NCBI GenBank assembly: GCA_051162045.1
Contig: JBISDI010000018.1
DNA length: 64,000 bases
Strand: one strand, 5' to 3'
Origin: Anaerozeibacter quisquiliarum
GTDB taxonomy: Bacteria > Bacillota > Clostridia > Christensenellales > Aristaeellaceae
In this document: positions 48,978-56,734 of the stretch, piece by piece
How positions within the stretch are numbered: the first letter of the stretch is position 1
How the letters are laid out: every line of letters begins with the position of its first letter
Program-made: the position numbers and the translations under genes
Notes under the pieces: generated by a model
The model's input: only the letters and a program-made list of their open reading frames with translations
Database searches by the model: none
What the model was told of the DNA's origin: nothing

Positions 48978-50141
48978 ATGATTGAACATGGAGGGCGTTG
49001 GCCCTCCAAACCTCCCGCGGGGGTTCGTAAGCGGTTGTTCTGGGCCGTGGCGGCGGCGGTCGCGGCGCTGCTGTTGTGGGCCGTGCCCGCGGCCGCGGGC
49101 ACGGCCGACGACATGCTGAACCGGCTAGACCTTGCGCCGCTCGCCGACTGGTCGGCGCGGGAGGACGCGGGGGTGGATGTGCGCGCCCTCCTATCGGCGT
49201 TAATCAAGGGCGAGGCCGAATGGGACCTGCGAAAGGCGGGCGAGGTGGTCAAGGCGCTTATGCTGTCCGAGCTGCGCGCGGCGTTGGACACGCTGAAAAC
49301 GCTGCTCGTGCCCGCGCTGATCTGGGCGGCGCTCGCGGCCGCCGCGCCCCCATCGAGCGGCGCGACAGACACGATGACGCTGGTATGTGTGTTGACCGTG
49401 TCGGTCCAGTTGCTCGCACTCTACGAGCGTCTGTTGCCGGTGGCGCGCGGCGCGCTCGCGTCGATCGCCGCGCTGGGCGAGCTTCTGTACCCGTTGTTGG
49501 CGGCGCTGCTGGTCGCGGCGGGCAAGGCCGCGGGCGCGGCGCTGTTCACCCCGGCCGCAGCCATGGCGGGCGGCCTGATTACGGGCGCGGTCGCGCGTTG
49601 GGTGCTGCCGCTGACCGGCCTGGTCGCCGCGCTGACGATCGCGGGCCACCTGAGCGCGCGCATGTCGCTGTCGGCGCTGACCTCTCTTGTGCGCAAGGGG
49701 GTGACGCTGGGCCTGTCCGCGGGGCTTACGCTGTTCACCGCCATGGTGTCGGCGCAGGGGCTGCTTTCGAAGGGCTACGACGGCGCTTCGATCGAGGCCG
49801 CGCGCTTCGCGGCGAACAGCCTCGTGCCGGTGATCGGGGGCGAGCTGGCCGACTCGCTGGACGCGGTGGTCGCCAGCGCCCATCTGCTGCGCGGCGCGCT
49901 CGGGGTGACCGGAATCCTGCTGCTCGCGGGCGCGCTGGCCCGACCGCTCGTCGTGATTGCCATGCACGCGGTGGCCGTACGCCTGGCCGCGGCGCTGGCC
50001 GAGCCGCTGGCCGCAGGTCCCGTGCAACAGTTGATCGAGCGCTTCGCAGGGGTGCTGAGCCTGCTACTGGCGGCGGTGGTCGCGGGCGCGGTGTTGATCG
50101 TTACGCTGATCGGCGCGTCGCTCACGGTGTTTGGAGGATGA
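48978..50141 (+). CDS. spoIIIAE: Stage III sporulation protein AE
   Basis: A 387-residue polytopic membrane protein. It has an N-terminal signal-like helix (VRKRLFWAVAAAVAALLLWAVPAAAG), a short soluble part, then about seven hydrophobic helices. Length matches SpoIIIAE (about 400). The start is uncertain: ATG 48978 has a weak ribosome site and the first 15 residues cover a hairpin. A TTG at 49035 after GGGGG is an alternative. Conserved family segments such as LLYPLLAALLVAAG and ANSLVPVIGGELADSLD are present. It is a central component of the SpoIIIA channel. Confidence 0.92.
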   Translation: MIEHGGRWPSKPPAGVRKRLFWAVAAAVAALLLWAVPAAAGTADDMLNRLDLAPLADWSAREDAGVDVRALLSALIKGEAEWDLRKAGEVVKALMLSELRAALDTLKTLLVPALIWAALAAAAPPSSGATDTMTLVCVLTVSVQLLALYERLLPVARGALASIAALGELLYPLLAALLVAAGKAAGAALFTPAAAMAGGLITGAVARWVLPLTGLVAALTIAGHLSARMSLSALTSLVRKGVTLGLSAGLTLFTAMVSAQGLLSKGYDGASIEAARFAANSLVPVIGGELADSLDAVVASAHLLRGALGVTGILLLAGALARPLVVIAMHAVAVRLAAALAEPLAAGPVQQLIERFAGVLSLLLAAVVAGAVLIVTLIGASLTVFGG

Positions 50142-50144
50142 TGC

Positions 50145-50306
50145 ATGCAGGCGATTTCGGGAGCCGTCGCCCGGCTGATCGCGCTGTGCGCGCTGTTCGC
50201 GCTGACCGAGCGGATAGCGACCGGCGCACAGCTTCGGCTGATCTCGGCGCTGCTCATGATGGAGGCGCTGCTGGACATCTTGGGAGCGCTGCTTAAATTC
50301 ACGTAG
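50145..50306 (+). CDS. Very short SpoIIIAF-like membrane protein
   Basis: A 53-residue open frame with GGAGG seven nt before its ATG, located exactly where spoIIIAF lies in other genomes (between AE and AG). It encodes two hydrophobic helices, about 8-20 and 32-50, split by TERIATGAQLRLI. This resembles the N-terminal two-helix anchor of SpoIIIAF (a short loop with Arg before the second helix), but it lacks the ~150-residue soluble domain. It was too short for routine gene calling. The assignment rests on position and topology, not on clear sequence identity. Confidence 0.65.
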   Translation: MQAISGAVARLIALCALFALTERIATGAQLRLISALLMMEALLDILGALLKFT

Positions 50307-50325
50307 GGGCGGCCTACCCCATCCC

Positions 50326-50477
50326 CTCCTATTCCCCTCCTTGGAGGGATGCCCGCAGGCGGGGCGGTGGATCAGATGGCGCAGCGGCATGAAGCCAAGG
50401 ATAGAGGGTCGGGATTACGTCCTGGCGGGGGGACCGCCCCGCCTGCGGGCACCCCTCCAGGGAGGGGAATGGAGGAG
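50326..50477. repeat. MITE-like palindromic element between the spoIIIAF-like gene and spoIIIAG
   Basis: Arms 50326-50368 and 50433-50477 are near-perfect complements over about 43 bp (CTCCTATTCCCCTCC... and its partner), with a ~64-bp centre. The core GCCCGCAGGCGGGG is shared with the element at 47951-48076. The end of the right arm (GGAGGAGG) is the ribosome-binding site of spoIIIAG, so folding would hide it. Confidence 0.8.
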
Positions 50478-50482
50478 GATAC

Positions 50483-50827
50483 ATGGCGTCGTTTTGGGCA
50501 CTGATCAAGGGCGCGAAGCGCATCGAGTGGATCGCGTTGATCGCCGCGCTGGCGGTGATCGCGCTGCTGTTTGCAAACGCGCCCGGCGCGCGCGAAGACG
50601 CGGGCGCGTCCCCGCTCGAACAGCGGGTGGCCGAGGCGCTCTCTCGCGTCACGGGCGCGGGCCGGGTGCGCGTACTGGTGGGCGAGGGCGAGGGCGCGGG
50701 CGTGCTGGTGATGGCCGAGGGCGCGGGCGAAATCCGGGTAGCGCTCGAACTCGCGCGCGCGGTGTCCACGGTGCTGGGCGTGCCGAGCGAGCGCGTCGAA
50801 GTATTAAAAATGAATGGGGGAGGATAA
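50483..50827 (+). CDS. spoIIIAG: Stage III sporulation protein AG
   Basis: A 114-residue protein with one membrane helix (about 15-32) and a small ring-building domain. The pattern LEQRVAEALSRVTGAGRVRVLVGEGEGAGVLVMAEGAG near residues 45-82 corresponds to the SpoIIIAG segment 'LE.rL...L..I.G.G.v.V.vt'. It is much shorter than the ~200-residue Bacillus protein and lacks the usual inserted loop. The start at 50483 has a GGAGGAGG site donated by a repeat element. Confidence 0.88.
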   Translation: MASFWALIKGAKRIEWIALIAALAVIALLFANAPGAREDAGASPLEQRVAEALSRVTGAGRVRVLVGEGEGAGVLVMAEGAGEIRVALELARAVSTVLGVPSERVEVLKMNGGG

Positions 50828-50828
50828 T

Positions 50829-51362
50829 ATGCGAGAATGGCAAGGGCATTCGCGCGTGCCCGGGCTCAGCGCGGGGCTGGGCGCGCTGTTGGCGCTGGCG
50901 ATTACGTTCACCTTGGCGTTTCCGGCCCTGTACGCGGCGAAGCCCGGCGTGTTCCCGAGCGTCGCCGCCGGGGCCGCGGGCGCGGAAGGCGCGGAGGGCG
51001 CGGCAGTCCCGGCCGACGCCATCGAGCGCTTCCGCGGGGAGCGCGAGCAGATGCGTGCGGTCGAGATGCGCGAGCTCAAGGCGCTGATCGCCGATGTGGC
51101 CGCGGACGCAGAGCTGCGCGACGAGGCGCGGCGGCAGCTGCTGGGCCTCACCACTTACATGGAGCAGGAGGCGACGATCGAGGGCGTGCTGCGCGCGCGC
51201 GGGTTTGAGGATGCGCTGTGCACGGTGCACGAGGGCTCGGTCAACGTGCTGGTGCGCGCGGACGCGCTCACGCGCGCGGAATCGGCGGTCATTCTGGAGC
51301 TTGCGCTGCGCGAAACAAAGGAACAAAGCGGCAACATCAAGATAATACCGATCGCGCGATGA
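50829..51362 (+). CDS. spoIIIAH: Stage III sporulation protein AH
   Basis: A 177-residue protein with one N-terminal membrane helix (about 18-38), a charged helical linker, and the YscJ-like SpoIIIAH domain. Diagnostic segments are LLGLTTYMEQEATIEGVLRARGFEDALCTVHEGSVNVLVRAD near residues 95-136 and the LTRAESAVILELA helix. It starts one nt after the spoIIIAG stop with a GGGGAGG site. It forms a ring and binds SpoIIQ across the engulfment space in model organisms. Confidence 0.95.
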   Translation: MREWQGHSRVPGLSAGLGALLALAITFTLAFPALYAAKPGVFPSVAAGAAGAEGAEGAAVPADAIERFRGEREQMRAVEMRELKALIADVAADAELRDEARRQLLGLTTYMEQEATIEGVLRARGFEDALCTVHEGSVNVLVRADALTRAESAVILELALRETKEQSGNIKIIPIAR

Positions 51363-51367
51363 CGCTG

Positions 51368-51396
51368 TTGCGCAACGCAGGCGATTCTGCTATAAT
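51368..51396 (+). promoter_or_regulatory. Sigma-A-like promoter before the Asp23 gene
   Basis: TTGCGC at 51368-51373, 17-nt spacer and TATAAT at 51391-51396. Transcription would begin near 51403, leaving a short leader with AAGGAGG. This separates vegetative expression of the downstream housekeeping genes from the spoIIIA operon. Confidence 0.65.
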
Positions 51397-51426
51397 GTGC
51401 TATACTGCAAGGAGGTGTACGCACCC

Positions 51427-52014
51427 ATGAGCGAAAATTTGCCGACCAGTGTGCAGTTAAACACCAACCAGAACGGGTCGGTTACCTTTGCGACCGATGT
51501 GATCGCCACAATCGCGGCGCTGGCCGCCAACGAGATCGAGGGCGTGGCCAGCATGATCGGCGGCTCCGGCGGCACGCTGGCCGACATCCTGGGCCTGCGC
51601 AATCAGGCCTCGAAAAACCTGACCCGCGGCGTCAAGGTGGACGTTACGGACGGCAAGGTCAACGTGCACGTGGGCATCATCATCGACTACGGCTTCCCGG
51701 TGCCCGAGGTGGCGTCGGGCATCCAGGAAAACGTCAAGAAGGCGGTCGAGACCATGAGCGGGCTGTCCGTGGCCATGGTGGACGTACACGTGCAGGGCGT
51801 CAGCTTCGAGCGCGAGCACCGCGCCGCCGCCGAGATCGAGATGAAGCAGCGGATCCTGCTGCAAAAGCAGGAGGCCAAGGAAGGGGCCGAGGCGCAGAGT
51901 GCGCCGGTCGAGGACGAAATGCCGGACGAGGAGCTTAAGGACGAGCCGGACGAGGAACCGGAGGACGAGCCGGAAGAGGAATCGGACGAGGAGCCGGAGA
52001 ACGAGGACGAGTAA
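51427..52014 (+). CDS. Asp23/Gls24 family envelope stress protein
   Basis: A 195-residue protein with an Asp23 domain over residues 1-125: GSVTFATDVIATIAALAANEIEGVASM, then RGVKVDVTDGKVNVHVGIIIDYGFPVPEVA. It carries an unusually acidic tail of repeated Asp-Glu-Pro units (about 160-195). Asp23 proteins sit at the membrane through AmaP, encoded next. The ATG at 51427 follows AAGGAGG. In clostridia this gene stands just before nusB, as here. Confidence 0.92.
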   Translation: MSENLPTSVQLNTNQNGSVTFATDVIATIAALAANEIEGVASMIGGSGGTLADILGLRNQASKNLTRGVKVDVTDGKVNVHVGIIIDYGFPVPEVASGIQENVKKAVETMSGLSVAMVDVHVQGVSFEREHRAAAEIEMKQRILLQKQEAKEGAEAQSAPVEDEMPDEELKDEPDEEPEDEPEEESDEEPENEDE

Positions 52015-52035
52015 CCCTGAAAGGGGGACGTACAA

Positions 52036-52836
52036 TTGAACGGGAAGGGACAGATCCGGCTGCGCGACCGGGTGCTGCTCATGTTGTACGCGGCGCTGGG
52101 CATCATGGTCACGCTGGCGCTTGCGCTGATGCTGGTGAGCGGCATGCGCGTGACGCTGATGGGCAGAGAGTTCCGGCTGGGCGACGGCGGCTGGCCGGTG
52201 GTGTGGCTGGCGGTGCTGTGCGCGTTGGCGCTGATCTGGTCGGTACGCGTGCTGATGATCGCCCTCGCGCGCGAACCGCGCAGCGACCGCACCTCGGTCG
52301 CGGTGCAGCACAGCGAGAACGGCTCGGTGCGCATCTCGCTCGCGGCCATGGACACGCTGGTCCGGCGCGCGATCGGCGAGGCCGAGGGCATCGTCGAGGT
52401 CAAGACCGGCATCATCAATCATGAGGACTCGATTTCCGTGACCGTCGAGATGACGCTCGAGAGCGACGTGCACATCCCCAACATCACCATGCTGATGCAG
52501 CGTTCGATCAAGAACTTCATCGAGGAGTTCTCGGGAATCGCGGTGCGCGAGGTGCGGGTGATGGTGACGAAGATCATCGAAGTCACGCCGGCCCCGCCGC
52601 TTCAGCTGTCGCAGGGCACGATCAAGCCCGAGTACAGGCCGCCTGAGCCGGAACCGGAGCTTGAGTCCGAGGCCGAGCCCGAGGCGGAACTTGAACCCGA
52701 GGTCGAGCCGGAACCTGCGGTCGTACCCGGCGGCGCGCCCGAACCGGAGGTCGAACAAGAGAACGCGTTCGAGCCCGAGCCGGACGAAGGCGACGGGGAC
52801 GAGCGTGAGGACCATCCCGAAAAGGACGTCTGGTGA
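52036..52836 (+). CDS. amaP: AmaP-type alkaline shock membrane anchor protein
   Basis: A 266-residue protein with two N-terminal membrane helices (about 14-34 and 52-75). An Asp23-like domain follows (about 90-185: NGSVRISLAAMDTLVRRAIGEAEGI). The C-terminal tail of about 60 residues is rich in Glu-Pro repeats, echoing the Asp23 tail. AmaP anchors Asp23 at the membrane. The start is a TTG at 52036 with AAGGGGGA eight nt upstream. The long EPEPE-type tail is unlike most family members and may be a charged interaction surface. Confidence 0.85.
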   Translation: MNGKGQIRLRDRVLLMLYAALGIMVTLALALMLVSGMRVTLMGREFRLGDGGWPVVWLAVLCALALIWSVRVLMIALAREPRSDRTSVAVQHSENGSVRISLAAMDTLVRRAIGEAEGIVEVKTGIINHEDSISVTVEMTLESDVHIPNITMLMQRSIKNFIEEFSGIAVREVRVMVTKIIEVTPAPPLQLSQGTIKPEYRPPEPEPELESEAEPEAELEPEVEPEPAVVPGGAPEPEVEQENAFEPEPDEGDGDEREDHPEKDVW

Positions 52837-52862
52837 TTTCTTGCGGCTATAGCGGCGGGGGA

Positions 52863-52904
52863 GCCGATTCCCATTCCCTTTTCTGAAGGGGAATGGGAAT
52901 CGGC
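52863..52904 (+). terminator. 16-bp hairpin after amaP
   Basis: GCCGATTCCCATTCCC (52863-52878) and its exact complement (52889-52904) around a 10-nt loop, 26 nt after the amaP stop. It may end or attenuate transcription before nusB. Its CCCATTCCC arm resembles the other palindromic elements. Confidence 0.7.
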
Positions 52905-52958
52905 CTGTGGCGCTATGGCCGAGTTTTTCGTTATTCTTAGGATAATCAGGGGGCAGGC

Positions 52959-53357
52959 ATGAACAGAACCGAAGCGCGCGCCGCGGCGATGAAGCTGATC
53001 TACGAATGGGAGATGGGCGGCGACGGCGGCGAGGATACCCTGGCGGGCATTCTCGAAATCAAACCGGGCGAGGAAGAATACGACTACATGCGCCGCATGG
53101 TGGACGGCGTGATCGAACGCGCGGACGAGCTCGACCGGGGGATCGAGCGCTTCGCGCAGGGCTGGACGATCGCCCGGCTGACCAAGGTGGACCTCGCGAT
53201 TCTGCGGCTGGGCGCGCACGAGCTCGCGCTCGGCGAGGTGCCCGCGGGCGTGGCGGTCAACGAGGCGGTCGAGCTGTCGCGCATTTACTCCACCGACAAG
53301 GCGGGCTCCTTCATCAACGGCGTGCTGGGCAGCATGATGCGCGCCGCGCAGAAATGA
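52959..53357 (+). CDS. nusB: Transcription antitermination factor NusB
   Basis: A 132-residue NusB, an RNA-binding antitermination factor for rRNA operons. It has the all-helical pattern RTEARAAAMKLIYEWEM at the N-terminus, WTIARLTKVDLAILRLGAHEL near residues 67-87 and VAVNEAVELSRIYSTDKAGSFINGVLG near 97-123. These are standard signatures. It has a GGGGGCAGG ribosome region and lies between amaP and the tsaD-like gene, the usual clostridial setting. Confidence 0.96.
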   Translation: MNRTEARAAAMKLIYEWEMGGDGGEDTLAGILEIKPGEEEYDYMRRMVDGVIERADELDRGIERFAQGWTIARLTKVDLAILRLGAHELALGEVPAGVAVNEAVELSRIYSTDKAGSFINGVLGSMMRAAQK

Positions 53358-53387
53358 GCGGTCCGGCGATCACGGGGGTGAGGAAGA

Positions 53388-54464
53388 TTGCGAGAGATTT
53401 TTTCGTCCGGCACGGAGCCGGAGCGCAGACCTAGCGGCGCTACGTCAAGCGACGGGCGACGCAGCCGGGCGGAAAAAGATCCTCAGGATTTTGCAGCTCC
53501 CGTGATCGCCGGACCGCTGGTTCTCGGCATCGACACCAGCTGCTACCGCACGTCGTTGGCGCTGGTCAGCGATGGCGCGGTGGTGGCCGAACAGCGCAGG
53601 TTGATCGAGGTACCCGGCGGCAGCCGGGGGCTGCGGCAGTCGGAAGCGCTGTTTCAGCATGTCCAGCACCTAGGCACGCTGTGCGAGGCGCTGATGCGGG
53701 ACGCGCCGGGCGCCAGTCCATCCGCCGTATGCGTCTCCACCCGGCCCCGGCCGGTCTGCGGCTCGTACATGCCGGTGTTTACCGCGGGCGAGATGGCGGC
53801 GCGCATGATCGCGGCCACCTGCGGCTGTCCGCTTTATGAGACCAGCCACCAGCAGGGCCATCTGCGCGCGGCGCTGATCGGGTCGGATTTGCCGCCGGGC
53901 GCATTCCTGGCGGTGCACCTGTCGGGCGGCACCACCGAGATCCTGCGGGTGGACGAGGGGCTTAACGTGACGCTGCTGGGCGGGACGAGCGACTTGCACG
54001 CCGGACAGTTGGTCGACCGGGTGGGGGTTGCGATGGGTCTGCCCTTTCCCGCGGGCCCGGCGCTCGAGGCGTTGGCACGGGGGACGGCGCCCCGGCATGT
54101 GATGCCCACCGCCAACCGGGCCCTGTCGCTCAGCCTGTCGGGGGCGGAGGCGCAGGCGCTGCGCATGATCGAGGCGGGCGAGCCGCCTGCGCAGGTGGCG
54201 GCCGAGATCTACTCGCTGCTGGCGCGCACACTGGCCAAGCTGATCGCGGAAGCGGCGGCGGGCACCGGCCTTAATCGCGTGCTGATCGCCGGGGGCGTGG
54301 CGGCGTCGGCGCTGCTGCGCTCGCTGCTGCCCGAACGGCTTATGCGGTTGGGCGCGCCGGTGCGTATTTGCTGGGCTGAGCCGCGCTGGTCGGGCGACAA
54401 CGCCGCGGGCGTGGCGCTGATCGGAGCGGAACAATGGACGAAGGAACGGGGGGCGGGCGCATGA
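53388..54464 (+). CDS. TsaD-like (Kae1/O-sialoglycoprotein endopeptidase family) paralog
   Basis: A 358-residue ASKHA-fold protein related to TsaD, the threonylcarbamoyl-adenosine synthase subunit. The metal site appears as TSHQQGHLRAA (two His, near residue 153-158; TsaD has HMEGH). The fold loops LGIDTSCYRTSLAL near 46-59 and LSGGTTEIL near 183-191 are kept. It is more divergent than true TsaD, and clostridia often carry such a paralog beside nusB-folD. The start is doubtful: TTG 53388 follows GAGGAAG, but the first 38 residues are unusual and GTG 53502 would start just before the fold. The stop overlaps folD. Confidence 0.75.
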   Translation: MREIFSSGTEPERRPSGATSSDGRRSRAEKDPQDFAAPVIAGPLVLGIDTSCYRTSLALVSDGAVVAEQRRLIEVPGGSRGLRQSEALFQHVQHLGTLCEALMRDAPGASPSAVCVSTRPRPVCGSYMPVFTAGEMAARMIAATCGCPLYETSHQQGHLRAALIGSDLPPGAFLAVHLSGGTTEILRVDEGLNVTLLGGTSDLHAGQLVDRVGVAMGLPFPAGPALEALARGTAPRHVMPTANRALSLSLSGAEAQALRMIEAGEPPAQVAAEIYSLLARTLAKLIAEAAAGTGLNRVLIAGGVAASALLRSLLPERLMRLGAPVRICWAEPRWSGDNAAGVALIGAEQWTKERGAGA

Positions 54465-55303
54465 GCGCGATTTTGATGGACGGCAAGGCCCTGGCGGGCC
54501 GTATCTACGGGGCGCTCTCCGCGCGCGTTGAGGCGCTCAAAGCGCGGGGCATCACACCCGGCCTGGCCGTCATCCTGGCGGGCGACGACCCGGCGTCGGC
54601 GATCTACGTGCGCAACAAGGCCAGGGCTTGCGAGAGGATCGGCGTCGCGTCGCGGGTGATCCGGCTGCCGGACGACATATCGCAGGAAGCGTTGATTGAA
54701 GAGGTCGAAAAGCTCAACCGCGACGACGCCATGCACGGGCTGCTGGTGCAGTTGCCGCTGCCGGGGCACATCGACGAAGAAGCGGTGCTTAAGCGCGTCG
54801 CGGCCGGCAAGGATGTGGATGGCTTCCACCTTGAGAACGCGGGCGCGCTGCTGACCGGCGCGCCGGGCACGCTGGCCTGCACGCCGAGCGGCGTGATTGA
54901 GCTTTTAAAGGACGCGGGCGTGAAACTTGCCGGCGCGCGCGCGGTGGTGGTCGGGCGCAGCAACATCGTGGGCAAGCCGACGGCGCTGCTGCTGCTGCGC
55001 GAAAACGCCACCGTGACCGTCTGCCACTCCCGCACGGTGGATCTCAAGTCGATCACGCGCGAGGCCGACGTGCTGGTGGCGGCGATCGGCCGGGCGGGTT
55101 TCATCACCCGAGACATGGTCAAGCCGGGCGCGGCGGTGGTCGACGTGGGCATGAACCGGCTGCCCGGCGGCGAGTTGGCCGGCGACGTCGATTTCGAATC
55201 GGTCAGGGAAGTGGCCGGCTGGATCACGCCGGTGCCGGGCGGCGTGGGCCCGATGACGATCGCCATGCTGATCCGCAACACCGTGGAAGCGGCCGAGCGA
55301 TGA
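54461..55303 (+). CDS. folD: Bifunctional methylene-THF dehydrogenase/cyclohydrolase
   Basis: A 280-residue FolD, which interconverts methylene-, methenyl- and formyl-tetrahydrofolate. The catalytic Lys is about residue 53 in YVRNKARA. GLLVQLPLPGH lies near 92-102, GRSNIVGKP near 161-169, and PGGVGPMTIAML near 255-266 (TPVPGGVGPMT). The ATG at 54461 overlaps the upstream stop and its own stop overlaps xseA (ATGA), as expected in a tightly coupled operon. Confidence 0.96.
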   Translation: MSAILMDGKALAGRIYGALSARVEALKARGITPGLAVILAGDDPASAIYVRNKARACERIGVASRVIRLPDDISQEALIEEVEKLNRDDAMHGLLVQLPLPGHIDEEAVLKRVAAGKDVDGFHLENAGALLTGAPGTLACTPSGVIELLKDAGVKLAGARAVVVGRSNIVGKPTALLLLRENATVTVCHSRTVDLKSITREADVLVAAIGRAGFITRDMVKPGAAVVDVGMNRLPGGELAGDVDFESVREVAGWITPVPGGVGPMTIAMLIRNTVEAAER

Positions 55304-56538
55304 CCGACGCCGTGCTGTCGGTCAGTCAGCTCAACGAGTACGTGCGCAAGCAGCTCGCGGGCGACCCGATGCTCAGCGCTCTGCGCGTGCGCGGCGAGAT
55401 ATCGGGCTTCAAGCGCCACGTGAGCGGACATCTGTATTTCTCGATCAAGGACGAGCAGGCGCGCGTCAGCTGCGTGATGTTCCGCCAGCACGCGCTGTCG
55501 CTCTCGTTTGAGCCGCGCGACGGACTGCGCTGCGTGGTGTTCGGTTCGGCCTCGCTGTACGCGGCCAGCGGCAGCTTTCAAATCTACTGCGAGGCGATCG
55601 AGCAGGAGGGCACGGGCGCGCTGCACTTGAGATTCGAGGCGCTCAAGGCGAAGCTGCTGGCCGAGGGGCTGTTCGACCCGGCGCGCAAGCGTCCGCTTCC
55701 GCTGCTGCCCCGGCGCGTCGGCATCGTGACCTCGCGCTCGGGCGCGGCGCTTCGGGACATGCTGCGGGTGATCCACCGCCGCCACCCCGGCATGGGCATC
55801 TTGCTGTGCGCCGCGCAGGTGCAGGGCGAAGGCGCGGCGGGCGAGATCGCGCGATCGCTCGACCGGCTGAACGCGCACGGGGGCGTGGACGTGATCCTGT
55901 GCGGGCGGGGCGGCGGCTCGATCCTTGATTTGTGGGCGTTCAACGAAGAGATCGTGGCGCGCGCGATCGCGCGTTCGAAGATACCGGTGGTGTCCTGCGT
56001 CGGGCACGAGACCGACTTCACGATCGCCGACTTCGCAGCCGACGTGCGCGCGGCCACCCCGTCGATGGCGGCGGAGCTGGCGGTGCCCGAGAAGGCGGCG
56101 CTCGAGGGCGAGCTTAAGAAATTGGGGCAGCGGATGCTCCGCGCCCAACGCGCGCGGCTTGCGCTAGTCAGGGCGAAGCTTTCGCGGCTCGCGGCGTCGC
56201 AGGCGCTGACGAACCCGCGCCGCGCGATGATCGAGGGCCGGCGCGCGGCATTGAAGCTCTGCGAGGCGCGGATCAAGGCCGCGCTGCGCGCCCGGACGGC
56301 CGCGGCGCGCGCGCGGATCGATCAACTGTCGCGCGCGCTCGGGGCGCTCGGCCCCTTGGCGGTGCTCGAGCGCGGCTACGCGCTGGTGCTGGATGAAGGC
56401 GCTCCGGTGACCAGCGCCGCGCGGCTGACCGTCGGGCAGCACATCACACTGAAGCTACGCGACGGCCGCGCGAAGGCGGCGGTCGACGCGGTGGAATTGG
56501 AGGAATCCCATGGCGGCGAAGAAGAAGCTGTCGTTTGA
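55300..56538 (+). CDS. xseA: Exodeoxyribonuclease VII large subunit
   Basis: A 412-residue XseA. An N-terminal OB-fold region (VSQLNEYVRKQLAGD, then VRGEISGFKRHVSGHLYFSIKD near residues 28-49) is followed by the catalytic core. The core has VGIVTSRSGAALRDML near 143-158, GRGGGSILDLWAFN near 200-213 and VVSCVGHETDFTIADFAADVRAATPS near 231-256. A long coiled-coil helical tail follows. It pairs with XseB to degrade single-stranded DNA. It overlaps xseB by 29 nt. Confidence 0.96.
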   Translation: MTDAVLSVSQLNEYVRKQLAGDPMLSALRVRGEISGFKRHVSGHLYFSIKDEQARVSCVMFRQHALSLSFEPRDGLRCVVFGSASLYAASGSFQIYCEAIEQEGTGALHLRFEALKAKLLAEGLFDPARKRPLPLLPRRVGIVTSRSGAALRDMLRVIHRRHPGMGILLCAAQVQGEGAAGEIARSLDRLNAHGGVDVILCGRGGGSILDLWAFNEEIVARAIARSKIPVVSCVGHETDFTIADFAADVRAATPSMAAELAVPEKAALEGELKKLGQRMLRAQRARLALVRAKLSRLAASQALTNPRRAMIEGRRAALKLCEARIKAALRARTAAARARIDQLSRALGALGPLAVLERGYALVLDEGAPVTSAARLTVGQHITLKLRDGRAKAAVDAVELEESHGGEEEAVV

Positions 56539-56734
56539 AGAGGGCATGGAGGCGCTGGACGCCTTGGTTCGGCGCATGGAGACCGGAGACATGCCGCTCG
56601 AGGCGTCGTTTGACGCCTACGAGCAGGCGCAAACGTTGCTCAAGCAACTGACCGAACAGCTGGATGCGGGCGAAGCGCGCATGGCCGAGCTGACCGCGTC
56701 GGGCGAGGCGCCGCTCGCGGCGGAGGAAGCGTGA
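56510..56734 (+). CDS. xseB: Exodeoxyribonuclease VII small subunit
   Basis: A 74-residue helical hairpin protein with the XseB pattern SFEEGMEALDALVRRMETGDMPLEASFDAYEQA near residues 8-40. It binds the helical arm of XseA. The start lies within the xseA end, with GGAGG before it. The stop TGA shares its A with the ispA ATG. Confidence 0.95.
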   Translation: MAAKKKLSFEEGMEALDALVRRMETGDMPLEASFDAYEQAQTLLKQLTEQLDAGEARMAELTASGEAPLAAEEA

